Origin: Pseudobdellovibrio sp.
Lineage (GTDB): Bacteria > Bdellovibrionota > Bdellovibrionia > Bdellovibrionales > Bdellovibrionaceae
Assembly (NCBI GenBank): GCA_025449725.1
Contig: JANWIU010000095.1
Location: 1-18,372, forward strand
Direction of reading: 5' to 3'
Length of the DNA stretch: 18,372 bases
Shown here: piece by piece, positions 1-7,292 of the stretch
Numbering within the stretch: position 1 is the stretch's first letter
Layout of the letters: each line of letters starts with the position of its first letter
Notes under the pieces: model-generated
Seen by the model: only the letters and a program-made list of their open reading frames with translations
Databases searched by the model: none
What the model was told of the DNA's origin: nothing
Position numbers and translations under genes: made by a program

Positions 1-1307
1 GTAGGATCTTCTTTACGGAACTTTTGTAAAGCTTTTGTAAAGTTGTTCGTTCCTTCTTTAGATTTCGGAGCAATCGCCAAAGAGATAACCGAATCCGCGA
101 TATGCATTGATTGCATAGACGCTTCAATTTTGTCATCACAGAAAGTGTCACCCGAAGCACAGTCAACGCCGAAGATCGCAACGATGTCACCTGCATAAGA
201 AACTTCGATATCTTCCATTTTGTCAGAGTGCATACGCACCAGACGAGGAACTTTTAAAGATTTCTTGTTCGACTGATTGATAACGAAATCGCCTTTTTTT
301 ACAGTTCCTTGGTAAACGCGCATATACGTTAACTGACCGAACTGAGTCTCTTGTAATTTGAAAGCCAACATAACAAGTGGCTTGTCATTAGAAGTCTCTA
401 AAGGAAATTTTTCTTCGCCTTTAGTTAAGTCTAATGCGTACTCAATTTTTTCAGTTGGGTTCGGTAAGTAAAAATTAACAGCATCTAACAAATGCTGAAC
501 GTTTTTGTTTTTGAAAGCAGATCCGCAGAAAACCGGAACCAGCTTCAAAGCAATAACGCCTTTACGCATAGCTGCGCGCATTTCTTCAACGGTTGGCATT
601 TCTTCCATTAAGAATTTTTCTGCAATAGCGTCGTCAACGTCAGCCAGTTTACCGATCAAGATTTGTTGATATTCTTTAGCTTGATCAACCATCTCTGCCG
701 GCACCGGGATTTCAACGATGTTTTCGCCGTCTTCACCTTCATTGCGGTAAGCCTTCATCGTGATCAAATCAACGATTCCGACATGCTTTTCTTCCAAACC
801 GATTGGAATATTAGCCATGAATGCATTCAAACGTAATTTTTCAACTAAAGCGTCTTTAACGCGGAAAGGGTTTGCGCCCTGACGATCTAATTTATTTACG
901 AATGCTAAGCGAGGTACGTTGTAACGTTTCATCTGACGGTCAACCGTGATGGACTGCGACTGAACGCCGGAAACGCCGCAAAGAACCAGGATAGCGCCGT
1001 CAAGAACGCGAAGTGAACGTTCCACTTCAACTGTGAAGTCCACGTGCCCCGGTGTATCGATTAAGTTAATTGTATGGTCTTTCCATTGTACCTGCGTCGC
1101 TGCCGACTGGATGGTGATCCCTTTTTCTCTTTCAAGATCCATAGAGTCCATTGTCGCGCCGACACCGTCTTTACCTTTTACTTCGTGGATTTCATGAATA
1201 CGTCCACCGTAAAAAAGAATACGCTCAGAAAGAGTCGTCTTTCCGGAGTCGATGTGTGCCGAAATACCGATATTACGGACTTTCGTAATTTCCCATTTTT
1301 TAGCCAT
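1..1307 (-). CDS. fusA: Elongation factor G, spd/mitochondrial-EFG1-like type (5' part; runs off the window)
   Basis: This is the translocation GTPase of the ribosome. About 435 N-terminal codons are visible, covering the G domain, domain II and the start of domain III; the rest lies beyond position 1. Reading the minus strand gives MAKKWEITKVRNIGISAHID. G1 is AHIDSGKTT (about residues 17-25), followed by REKGITIQSAAT (switch I), DTPGHVDF (G3), FVNKLDR (G4) and a GSAF-like G5. The start is the ATG at 1307-1305, preceded by AAGGGATAACT, a good ribosome binding site. Canonical bacterial EF-G has AHIDAGKTT. The Ser in the P-loop and GVSGVQSQS after G3 match the mitochondrial EFG1/spdEFG1 subfamily known from spirochaetes, planctomycetes and deltaproteobacteria, where it is the translocating paralogue and a second EF-G handles recycling. 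EF-G identity is certain; the subfamily is read from short motifs. Confidence 0.96.
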   Translation of the reverse strand, partial: MAKKWEITKVRNIGISAHIDSGKTTLSERILFYGGRIHEIHEVKGKDGVGATMDSMDLEREKGITIQSAATQVQWKDHTINLIDTPGHVDFTVEVERSLRVLDGAILVLCGVSGVQSQSITVDRQMKRYNVPRLAFVNKLDRQGANPFRVKDALVEKLRLNAFMANIPIGLEEKHVGIVDLITMKAYRNEGEDGENIVEIPVPAEMVDQAKEYQQILIGKLADVDDAIAEKFLMEEMPTVEEMRAAMRKGVIALKLVPVFCGSAFKNKNVQHLLDAVNFYLPNPTEKIEYALDLTKGEEKFPLETSNDKPLVMLAFKLQETQFGQLTYMRVYQGTVKKGDFVINQSNKKSLKVPRLVRMHSDKMEDIEVSYAGDIVAIFGVDCASGDTFCDDKIEASMQSMHIADSVISLAIAPKSKEGTNNFTKALQKFRKEDP

Positions 1308-1360
1308 AGTTATCCCTTTTCTTTCAATACCTTGGGTTTAATAAATTTAACAAAAAAAAA

Positions 1361-1389
1361 GTTGTAACACCAAACGGGGCCCAGATCAA
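1361..1389 (-). promoter_or_regulatory. Possible fusA promoter
   Basis: On the minus strand, TTGATC (1389-1384) and TACAAC (1366-1361) are separated by 17 bases, each matching 4 of 6 consensus positions. The pair lies about 55 bases upstream of the fusA start and just before a run of nine T on that strand. It is plausible in place and spacing, but both hexamers are weak. Confidence 0.3.
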
Positions 1390-1405
1390 ACTTTCATTGA
1401 GAATT

Positions 1406-1429
1406 CCAACCTAAATCCCGGTTGGTTTT
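1406..1429. other. Inverted repeat with T-run in the fusA-recQ divergent spacer
   Basis: CCAACC (1406-1411) and GGTTGG (1420-1425) are perfect complements with an 8-base loop, followed by TTTT on the plus strand. It looks like a small terminator or operator hairpin. No plus-strand gene lies upstream to terminate, so its role is open. Confidence 0.4.
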
Positions 1430-1467
1430 GCCCAGATATCCAGCATCAAGAGGGGCTCTGGACGTCT

Positions 1468-1473
1468 TATAAC
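1468..1473 (+). promoter_or_regulatory. Possible recQ -10 element
   Basis: TATAAC lies 20 bases before the recQ GTG and matches the -10 consensus in 5 of 6 positions. No convincing -35 hexamer lies 16-18 bases upstream. Transcription from here would give a very short leader, which fits the poor ribosome binding site of recQ. Confidence 0.3.
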
Positions 1474-1493
1474 TCTCCTGACAAGATAGGGGA

Positions 1494-2945
1494 GTGAATT
1501 TAAATACTTGGCTCTCAGAAAAGTTCAAATTCGATAATTTTAGGTTTCCTCAAAAGGAAATCATCGAGCTGGTTTTGGCAGGGAAGTCGCTGCTGGCGCT
1601 GATGCCAACCGGAGCAGGAAAGTCTTTAACTTATCAGTTTGCTGCCTCTCTCGCTGCCGATAAGGAATTGATACTTGTAGTGTCGCCGTTGATCGCCTTG
1701 ATGCAGGATCAAACTAACCGTGCACGTGAATACGGAATCGATGCCACCTTCATAAATTCATCCCTTAGCGGGGAGCAAAAACTGCAGCGCATGCAACAAA
1801 TTGCAGTCGGGCAGTATAAACTTATATTTGTGGCTCCTGAAAGATTTCAAAAACCAGAGTTTTGGAACTGTTTGGAGAAGCGCAAAATAAAACTTTTCGT
1901 AGTTGATGAGGCTCATTGTATTTCGCTTTGGGGGCATGATTTCAGACCGGATTATTTTAAATTGCAAAATTACCGGGAGCGGTTGGGTAACCCGACACTT
2001 CTGGCACTTACGGCCACAGCCACGCCGGATGTCCAAGGGGATATTGCCAAGCAATTTAAACTGGATCTTAAAAATGATTTGATACTTGGCGGTCTTGAAA
2101 GGCCTAACTTGGCTCTTAATTTTTTTGATATTTATGGCGATGAAGACAAAAACGAAAAGCTTTTGGAAATTCTCGAAGACAAGAAATCTCAGTCGGGAAT
2201 TATTTATTTTTCGCTTATTCAAACCCTTGAAAACTTCAGCCGGTTTTTGCAATCCAAAAAAATTGACCATGTAAGATATCACGGTGATTTGAAACCTGAT
2301 CAGCGCAAACGGAATCAAAATGATTTTTTAAAAGGAAAGTGTCCGTTGATATTGGCCACGCCCGCATTTGGCCTGGGTATAGACAAGCCGGACATCCGCT
2401 TTGTATCGCACTATGAGATTCCATCCAGCATCGAAGCTTATTTTCAGGAAGTGGGAAGGGCCGGCCGCGACGGGCAGACGGCCTTCGGCTATTTTCTATA
2501 TGATCAGGAAGATCTCAGTATTCAAATGCAGTTTTTAACTTGGGCTTATCCGGAATCAGCTTTTATTGAAAAAGTTTATGACCTGATAAAAACCCGGTAT
2601 GACATTGTTTCAGTGCAAGGGTTCGAATATCTGAGAGAGCAAATGGTGTTTAAAAACCGTAAAGACTTCAGAGTCAATGCGGCCGTTTCTATTTTGACAA
2701 GGTGGGGCTGTCTTGAGGAAGAAGATCAAACGCCGTTCGGATACAAGATCCTGCGTGATCCAACCCAGGAAGATTTTAAACTTGAAGACCAAAACGTTTT
2801 AAAAAAAGAACATCAAAAAAAATTATTAGCGCTTATGCAATTTGTGAAAAATGATAAAGAGTGCCGTCTGATTCAGGTATACAGATATTTTAATCATCAC
2901 GTCGATAAAGTGTGTGGAATTTGCGATGTCTGCACCGGAAATTGA
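1494..2945 (+). CDS. recQ: RecQ-family ATP-dependent DNA helicase, short form ending in the zinc module
   Basis: A superfamily 2, 3'-5' DNA helicase for recombination and fork repair. Motif 0 has FRFPQKEII (residues 16-24); Walker A is MPTGAGKS (37-44); DEAH is at 138-141, followed by the RecQ aromatic loop CISLWGHDFRP; motif III is TATATPD; motif VI is QEVGRAGRDG. The C-terminus carries Cys457, Cys474, Cys477 and Cys480, the same 17/3/3 spacing as the E. coli zinc site. The protein stops three residues after the last Cys, so a winged-helix (RQC) and HRDC domain are absent downstream. About 75 extra residues sit between the helicase core and the zinc site and could hold a displaced winged helix. 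The start is a GTG; an in-frame TGA at 1479 excludes an upstream start. GGGGA lies directly against it, too close for a normal Shine-Dalgarno. It overlaps aat by 20 bases, suggesting coupled translation. Confidence 0.93.
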   Translation: MNLNTWLSEKFKFDNFRFPQKEIIELVLAGKSLLALMPTGAGKSLTYQFAASLAADKELILVVSPLIALMQDQTNRAREYGIDATFINSSLSGEQKLQRMQQIAVGQYKLIFVAPERFQKPEFWNCLEKRKIKLFVVDEAHCISLWGHDFRPDYFKLQNYRERLGNPTLLALTATATPDVQGDIAKQFKLDLKNDLILGGLERPNLALNFFDIYGDEDKNEKLLEILEDKKSQSGIIYFSLIQTLENFSRFLQSKKIDHVRYHGDLKPDQRKRNQNDFLKGKCPLILATPAFGLGIDKPDIRFVSHYEIPSSIEAYFQEVGRAGRDGQTAFGYFLYDQEDLSIQMQFLTWAYPESAFIEKVYDLIKTRYDIVSVQGFEYLREQMVFKNRKDFRVNAAVSILTRWGCLEEEDQTPFGYKILRDPTQEDFKLEDQNVLKKEHQKKLLALMQFVKNDKECRLIQVYRYFNHHVDKVCGICDVCTGN

Positions 2946-3579
2946 AAGACAACTGAAAGTTATATTTTCTCATCCCCGTGGTGAAACCATGGAAGGTATA
3001 ATTGCAGCCGGCGGTTACATGACGCCTGAGCTTTTGGTTTTGGCCTATGACAATGGAATCTTTCCGTGGCCGCATGAGGGATATCCGTTGTTGTGGTTTT
3101 GCCCAGATGAGCGGGGAGTGATCGATGTGGCCGAAGTTCACATGCCTAAAAGTTTTCAAAAGTGGCTTAAGAAACATCGTTCAGAATTTACGGTGACAAC
3201 AAATCAAAAGTTTTCAGAGGTGATAAAGCTTTGCCGGACTGCCGTGCGCAAGGGGCAACAGGGAACATGGATCGACGATGAAGTAGAGGTCAACTACAAC
3301 TTGCTTCACCGTGCAGGCCACGCCTATTCCCTTGAAATTTGGCGCGAAAATAAATTGGTAGGGGGAATTTACGGTGTGCAATCCCAACGGTACTACAGTT
3401 GTGAAAGTATGTTTCACCTTGAAAGTAATACGTCAAAATTAGCTCTTTACGAGCTCATTAATTTTATTAAAAGTAACGGCCATTCATGGCTGGATATTCA
3501 GATGGTAACGGATGTCAGCGGAAGTTTCGGCGGAAAATATATTTCGAAGAATGAGTTTCTTTCTCGTATCGGCGTTTAA
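2926..3579 (+). CDS. aat: Leucyl/phenylalanyl-tRNA--protein transferase
   Basis: Transfers Leu or Phe from aminoacyl-tRNA to the N-terminus of proteins beginning with Arg or Lys, marking them for ClpS/ClpAP. It is cytoplasmic and belongs to the N-degron pathway. Visible family signatures are MTPELLVLAYDNGIFPWP, WFCPDERGV (usually W-[WF]-SP), TWIDDEVEVNYNLLHRAGHA, LVGGIYGVQ, ESMFH, SNTSKLAL and LDIQ. The Asp and Gln of LDIQ correspond to the catalytic Asp186/Gln188 pair of the E. coli enzyme. I chose the ATG at 2926 (217 residues). A GTG at 2914 in the same frame would add four residues (four codons, 12 bases), but GGA at 2916-2918 is well placed to serve the ATG. The gene overlaps recQ by 20 bases, so the two are probably cotranscribed. 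Unusual points are Cys instead of Gly before ESMF and Cys in place of Ser in the WxSP motif. Confidence 0.93.
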   Translation: MSAPEIERQLKVIFSHPRGETMEGIIAAGGYMTPELLVLAYDNGIFPWPHEGYPLLWFCPDERGVIDVAEVHMPKSFQKWLKKHRSEFTVTTNQKFSEVIKLCRTAVRKGQQGTWIDDEVEVNYNLLHRAGHAYSLEIWRENKLVGGIYGVQSQRYYSCESMFHLESNTSKLALYELINFIKSNGHSWLDIQMVTDVSGSFGGKYISKNEFLSRIGV

Positions 3580-3600
3580 CAATGAACTGGTCTAAAGTTT

Positions 3601-3635
3601 GATATCCGATATCGAATATCTGTTATCTGATATCA
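3601..3635. repeat. Heptanucleotide tandem repeat, five units of GATATCN
   Basis: Starting at 3601, 3608, 3615, 3622 and 3629 the units read GATATCC, GATATCG, AATATCT, GTTATCT and GATATCA, a strict 7-base period. The units are themselves palindromic (GATATC), so the array can also fold: TGATATC at 3600-3606 pairs with GATATCA at 3629-3635. It lies in the convergent spacer between aat and the tRNA gene and may act as a bidirectional 3' hairpin. There is no T-run. Confidence 0.85.
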
Positions 3636-3644
3636 GAATGTAAT

Positions 3645-3720
3645 TGGTGTCCTCAGGAGGACTTGAACCACCATCGATCGTTTAGGAAACGACTGCTCTA
3701 TCCAGTTGAGCTATGAGGAC
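3645..3720 (-). tRNA. tRNA-Arg (anticodon CCT), 3' CCA encoded
   Basis: The minus strand folds as a cloverleaf. The acceptor is GTCCTCA/TGAGGAC with discriminator A and an encoded CCA. The D-stem is GCTC/GAGC. The anticodon arm is GTCGT-TTCCTAA-ACGAT with anticodon CCT, reading AGG. The variable loop is CGATG. The T-arm is GGTGG-TTCAAGT-CCTCC. The third T-stem pair is a U-U mismatch; every other stem position pairs, with one G-U at the foot of the anticodon stem. It decodes the rare Arg codon AGG. Confidence 0.97.
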
Positions 3721-3729
3721 ACATCTCAA

Positions 3730-3759
3730 ATAACATAATCTATTTGGCTTAATTAGCAA
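3730..3759 (-). promoter_or_regulatory. Possible tRNA-Arg promoter
   Basis: On the minus strand, TTGCTA (3759-3754) and TGTTAT (3735-3730) are 18 bases apart, each with 4 of 6 consensus matches. The -10 element ends 9 bases before the mature tRNA 5' end, so a short 5' leader is expected. Confidence 0.3.
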
Positions 3760-3779
3760 GACTGGATACAGTAATCAGC

Positions 3780-5630
3780 ATGAAAAACTTATTCTATTTT
3801 GTATTAGCCATTTTATTTGCATCTACTTCAGAGGCCCGCTGGGGTAAAGTCAGCGAGTCGCCCTATATTCTGAAATTAAATGAAGTTAAAAATAAAATTA
3901 AGGCTAATGGCGCATTCGAATCAAAGTTCTACAGACTTATAGAAATTAAAAACGAGCAAGGTCGCAACAGTCAGGGCCTTTATAAATTCAATTTTAATCC
4001 CGAAGCAGAAAAATTAGTTTCAATCGAAGCGAAAACTATTAACGGTAAAAAAGAATTTGAAGTAAAGGAGTCTGATATTGTTATTAAGCCTTTATCAAGT
4101 TCCGGCCCGGGCTTTGATACCCAAAATCAGGTCAGTGTGGCTTATCCAAATGTAGAAATCGGTTCGCAACTGGAATTGAAGTATCACCTCGTGAGAACAA
4201 AGCCCTCACTCCCGGGTTATTTCAACGACCACTTTACGATCGGGCGCCATGTGGCCATCGAAAACTATAATGAGATCTGGGAATCGGAAGGCCCTCTCTA
4301 TGCGGAAGTTTTTGACCCGGGTAAAAAACTGAGCCTGACCGTTTCAAAAAATAAAGTTGAAGTTCTTTTGGTTAAGCCGGTGTATTCCGAAATCATGGAA
4401 GAAAAAAACTCTATCTACGCACCTGAAACTTTAGTTTGGGTCGGAGTTACCAACATTAATAGCTGGTCTGACTTTCCTAAAGCCACGATTACCGCCTATG
4501 AGGAAGTCATTAATTCGCCGCTACCGGAGTCTTACCAAAAAATTTTAGAAGAAGCGAAAAAGGAAACAGATCCTTACAATCAAATTGATGCCGTAACTTC
4601 GCGTCTGGCTGATGTTCTCAGATATTTAGGTGACTGGCGCTTGGTAAAAGGGGCCTATCATCCGCGGTCTTTGGAGATTATCTCAGGCAGCGGCTACGGT
4701 GACTGTAAAGACATGACGGTATCAACGGCTTCTATTCTTAATCACTTGGGCTTTAAAGCCCACGCAGCGTTTGTTAACCGTAATTTTGATTTGATAGCCT
4801 CTCCCATAAAGGTCCCTGCGGTTTATTTTAATCATGCGATCGTATGGGCAGAAAAAGACGGGAAGGAATACTGGATTGATCCGACTAACCTTACCAGCTC
4901 TTCTCGTCGTATTTATCCGGATATTGCGGACCACAAAACGGTAATTCTAGACCCGGCAGGTGCGCGCGAATCTAAAACTCCGGCCGGAACAGCCGAAAGC
5001 AATTCAATAAAAATTGACCTTGATATCGTTTTTAAAAATGACTCTGAGTTGACCGGGAAGGGCAAAATTAGTCTTAACGGTTTTGCTTCTGAAAGTATTA
5101 CCGGTGATGAGCTTTCAAATTCGAAGGCGCAATTAGATTACCGTCTAGTCACCTGGGCAACAAATCTTCCGGATTTAACCGGCTGGAAGTTCGATAACTA
5201 CAGTCTGAAATCCCGAATTGTAAAAGATTTTTCAGTCGGTTTTAACTTCCAGGCCGGCTGGCAAACTTTAGTTTCATCTGCCGGTAAAGGTTATATGGTC
5301 CCGCAGGCAGGAATCGTAAAAATCGTGAATACTTCTCTTACAGACAGAGAAAGTTCTTTGTTGTTGGCTGACCCTTTCGAATATCGAAGGTCGATCCGCA
5401 TTTCAGGAAAAGAAATGCAAAACGCCGGCAAATTGAATTGCGAAGGTAAGCATAAGTGGTTTGATTATAGCCGCAAAATTAAGGAAGACGATGATGCGCT
5501 TATACTTCAGGATTACTTTTCTATAAAAAATCCGATTATTCCGTTGGCCGATTTGAAAACGGCAGAATTTCGAAAGGCACAAAAGTTATTCGTCAACTGT
5601 GTTGGAGATTTTGCGTTTATTTTCGAGTAG
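3780..5630 (+). CDS. Secreted DUF3857 / transglutaminase-like domain protein
   Basis: The 616-residue product begins with a Sec signal peptide (MKNLFYFVLAILFASTSEA, likely cut near residue 19). About residues 40-235 look like the all-beta DUF3857 domain. A transglutaminase-like cysteine-protease fold follows with a complete triad: Cys309 in GYGDCKD, His352 in FNHAIV and Asp367 in WIDPT. Residues from about 410 form a further beta-rich part without a motif I recognise. The protein is presumably periplasmic. Members of this architecture are widespread in Bacteroidota and deltaproteobacteria, and their substrate is generally unknown; the intact triad suggests an active enzyme. The ATG at 3780 lacks a clear Shine-Dalgarno and has only a weak TTGGCT-N17-TACAGT promoter close by. 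The 3' end overlaps the opposing lipoprotein gene by 45 bases. Confidence 0.85.
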   Translation: MKNLFYFVLAILFASTSEARWGKVSESPYILKLNEVKNKIKANGAFESKFYRLIEIKNEQGRNSQGLYKFNFNPEAEKLVSIEAKTINGKKEFEVKESDIVIKPLSSSGPGFDTQNQVSVAYPNVEIGSQLELKYHLVRTKPSLPGYFNDHFTIGRHVAIENYNEIWESEGPLYAEVFDPGKKLSLTVSKNKVEVLLVKPVYSEIMEEKNSIYAPETLVWVGVTNINSWSDFPKATITAYEEVINSPLPESYQKILEEAKKETDPYNQIDAVTSRLADVLRYLGDWRLVKGAYHPRSLEIISGSGYGDCKDMTVSTASILNHLGFKAHAAFVNRNFDLIASPIKVPAVYFNHAIVWAEKDGKEYWIDPTNLTSSSRRIYPDIADHKTVILDPAGARESKTPAGTAESNSIKIDLDIVFKNDSELTGKGKISLNGFASESITGDELSNSKAQLDYRLVTWATNLPDLTGWKFDNYSLKSRIVKDFSVGFNFQAGWQTLVSSAGKGYMVPQAGIVKIVNTSLTDRESSLLLADPFEYRRSIRISGKEMQNAGKLNCEGKHKWFDYSRKIKEDDDALILQDYFSIKNPIIPLADLKTAEFRKAQKLFVNCVGDFAFIFE

Positions 5631-7292
5631 TGAAGGTAAAGATTTTTTTAAAGTGCCGTTGAATAGTTCATCATTTTGTTCAGGCACCTGAATTCTGCGA
5701 TTTGCAGTAATTTCAAAAAGCGCGGGCTGACCGGTTATTCGGTAATTGATATTCTTCTCAATTTTTCGTTCGGTGATTTTGGTAAATTCCTGTTCTAAGC
5801 CAAGGGTTTCGATCATATTTTTTTGAATAGAAATAAGTTTCTCTCTGGCCAGTAAAAGTTCAGCAGCCGAAAACCCGCTGAGAGCCAGTGCTTCTGTTAA
5901 TTCCTGTTCTGACAGGCTGGCAATTTGCCGGACGGCCCACTTGGCATCATCCGCAGTGACTTCCGAAAATGCAGGCCTTTTAAAAGAGGGGCGGTATCCA
6001 TCGAAAACAAATACATCTTTACCTTTTTGTCTCTTAAGTTTGAGAACTTCCCACTTAAAACTATTCAGATTCATTGGCGAACCCGGGCGCACGCCACCCA
6101 GTCCCGAATTTAAATTTTGAAGCTGGTGCGTAACTGTGAAGTTTTTTGCAGACCAAACAACAGCATTGCTTTCTTTGCGCAAGTCGCTGTTTCCGGTGAA
6201 GGCAGATACAAAAAACAGGGCTTTCACTTCCGGACGGTATTTATGGTCAAGTTCATCGTAAGCCCACGAACCAAATACGTGATCGCCATTTTCTAAATTG
6301 ATAGCGACATCACTTAAAACCAGTTGTTCAATCTGGTTTTCCACCTGAGCGTCGAATAGTGCTGACGGAGAGAAGCAGGTTTCATTTCGGGCCTTGCAGT
6401 AAGGCAAAAGCTTCGAAACTAAACCTTCGAACGAAGCCGCTTCTCCGTTTTTAAAAATCGCACTAAAGCGCACATTTAATTTTTTTAAAGCAGGAAGAAG
6501 GCCTCTTTCATAAAGCAACGGCAAATCAGAAACGAAAACCACCGGAGCCGCATTGTAACCCAGTCGGCGGTACAAAATACTATTGAAGGCTGAAACTTTC
6601 GGAGAAGTCTGAGGAAGAATTTTAAACTGTAGATTGGCGCAGCTTAGTTTGACGGAATTTAAGGTATCTGAACTTTCCGCACGGCAAGGGCGGCCTGCAA
6701 ACTCTTCGGTTGTGACATCAACCGGGCTTAACGGCCTTTTTCTTTCAGAAGTTCCCTGCCAAAAACTGCTGTCTGCAAAACTGACTTTATGCCTCTGTTC
6801 GCTATCGAAATCCAGGGGAACCGAAGCGCCATCATAGTTAAAGCTTTCGATTGATTTAAAATTTTGATTAAAAGCCGTTACCAGTTCGATTTGTTTTCTG
6901 AGAACTTTCTCTGAAGATTCTCCGGACTTTGCAAGCAAGGACAAGGCCTGTTGCAGTCTGGTTAGGTCTCTGATCCTGACCTGCACGTCTCGGTTGCCGG
7001 ATCTTAATTTGATATCTTCTTTATACACCGAAAGGTAACCGTTCAAATCTGATTCCCACGCATCAACTGCTTTTTTCGCGCTGTCGTCAGAAATTTCAAA
7101 AGTTTTAAATATTACTTTTCTATCGTTTAAACCAAATAAGCTGACAAGTTCGAAGCTGTAATTCGCTTTCAAAACTTCTTCCGAATTAATTAAATTAAAA
7201 AGAGAATCAGTTTTTTTTATACTGCTGGGGCTTCGTTTAAGTCCGGCGCACGCTGCAAAAAAAATAAAACTACACAAAAGCAGGAGTTTCAT
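5586..7292 (-). CDS. Predicted lipoprotein of unknown function with a kinase-fold-like motif
   Basis: I do not recognise this 568-residue family. The N-terminus is a lipoprotein signal (MKLLLLCSFIFFAAC, lipidated Cys15), so it is anchored in a cell-envelope membrane. Residues 65-150 look helical. Residues 200-400 contain LQFKILPQ (221-228), AFNSILYRRLGYNAAP (235-250), FTGNSDLRKESN (365-376) and LNSGLGG (394-400). This order resembles the Lys strand, helix C, catalytic loop and metal loop of HipA/CotH-type atypical kinases, but the metal-loop Asp is Asn395, so it may be catalytically dead. The kinase reading is inference only. The ATG shares its first base with the stop codon of the PilZ gene upstream (TAATG), implying translational coupling. 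The 3' end overlaps the DUF3857 gene by 45 bases. Confidence 0.75.
   Translation of the reverse strand: MKLLLLCSFIFFAACAGLKRSPSSIKKTDSLFNLINSEEVLKANYSFELVSLFGLNDRKVIFKTFEISDDSAKKAVDAWESDLNGYLSVYKEDIKLRSGNRDVQVRIRDLTRLQQALSLLAKSGESSEKVLRKQIELVTAFNQNFKSIESFNYDGASVPLDFDSEQRHKVSFADSSFWQGTSERKRPLSPVDVTTEEFAGRPCRAESSDTLNSVKLSCANLQFKILPQTSPKVSAFNSILYRRLGYNAAPVVFVSDLPLLYERGLLPALKKLNVRFSAIFKNGEAASFEGLVSKLLPYCKARNETCFSPSALFDAQVENQIEQLVLSDVAINLENGDHVFGSWAYDELDHKYRPEVKALFFVSAFTGNSDLRKESNAVVWSAKNFTVTHQLQNLNSGLGGVRPGSPMNLNSFKWEVLKLKRQKGKDVFVFDGYRPSFKRPAFSEVTADDAKWAVRQIASLSEQELTEALALSGFSAAELLLAREKLISIQKNMIETLGLEQEFTKITERKIEKNINYRITGQPALFEITANRRIQVPEQNDELFNGTLKKSLPSLLENKRKISNTVDE

Noticed and set aside
1074..1367. 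97-residue plus-strand open frame across the fusA start
   Set aside because: It is antisense to the conserved EF-G G domain and shows no domain of its own.
1758..2318. 186-residue open frame on the minus strand inside recQ
   Set aside because: It lies wholly inside a well-supported helicase gene, has no ribosome binding site or family motif, and its composition is that of an antisense shadow.
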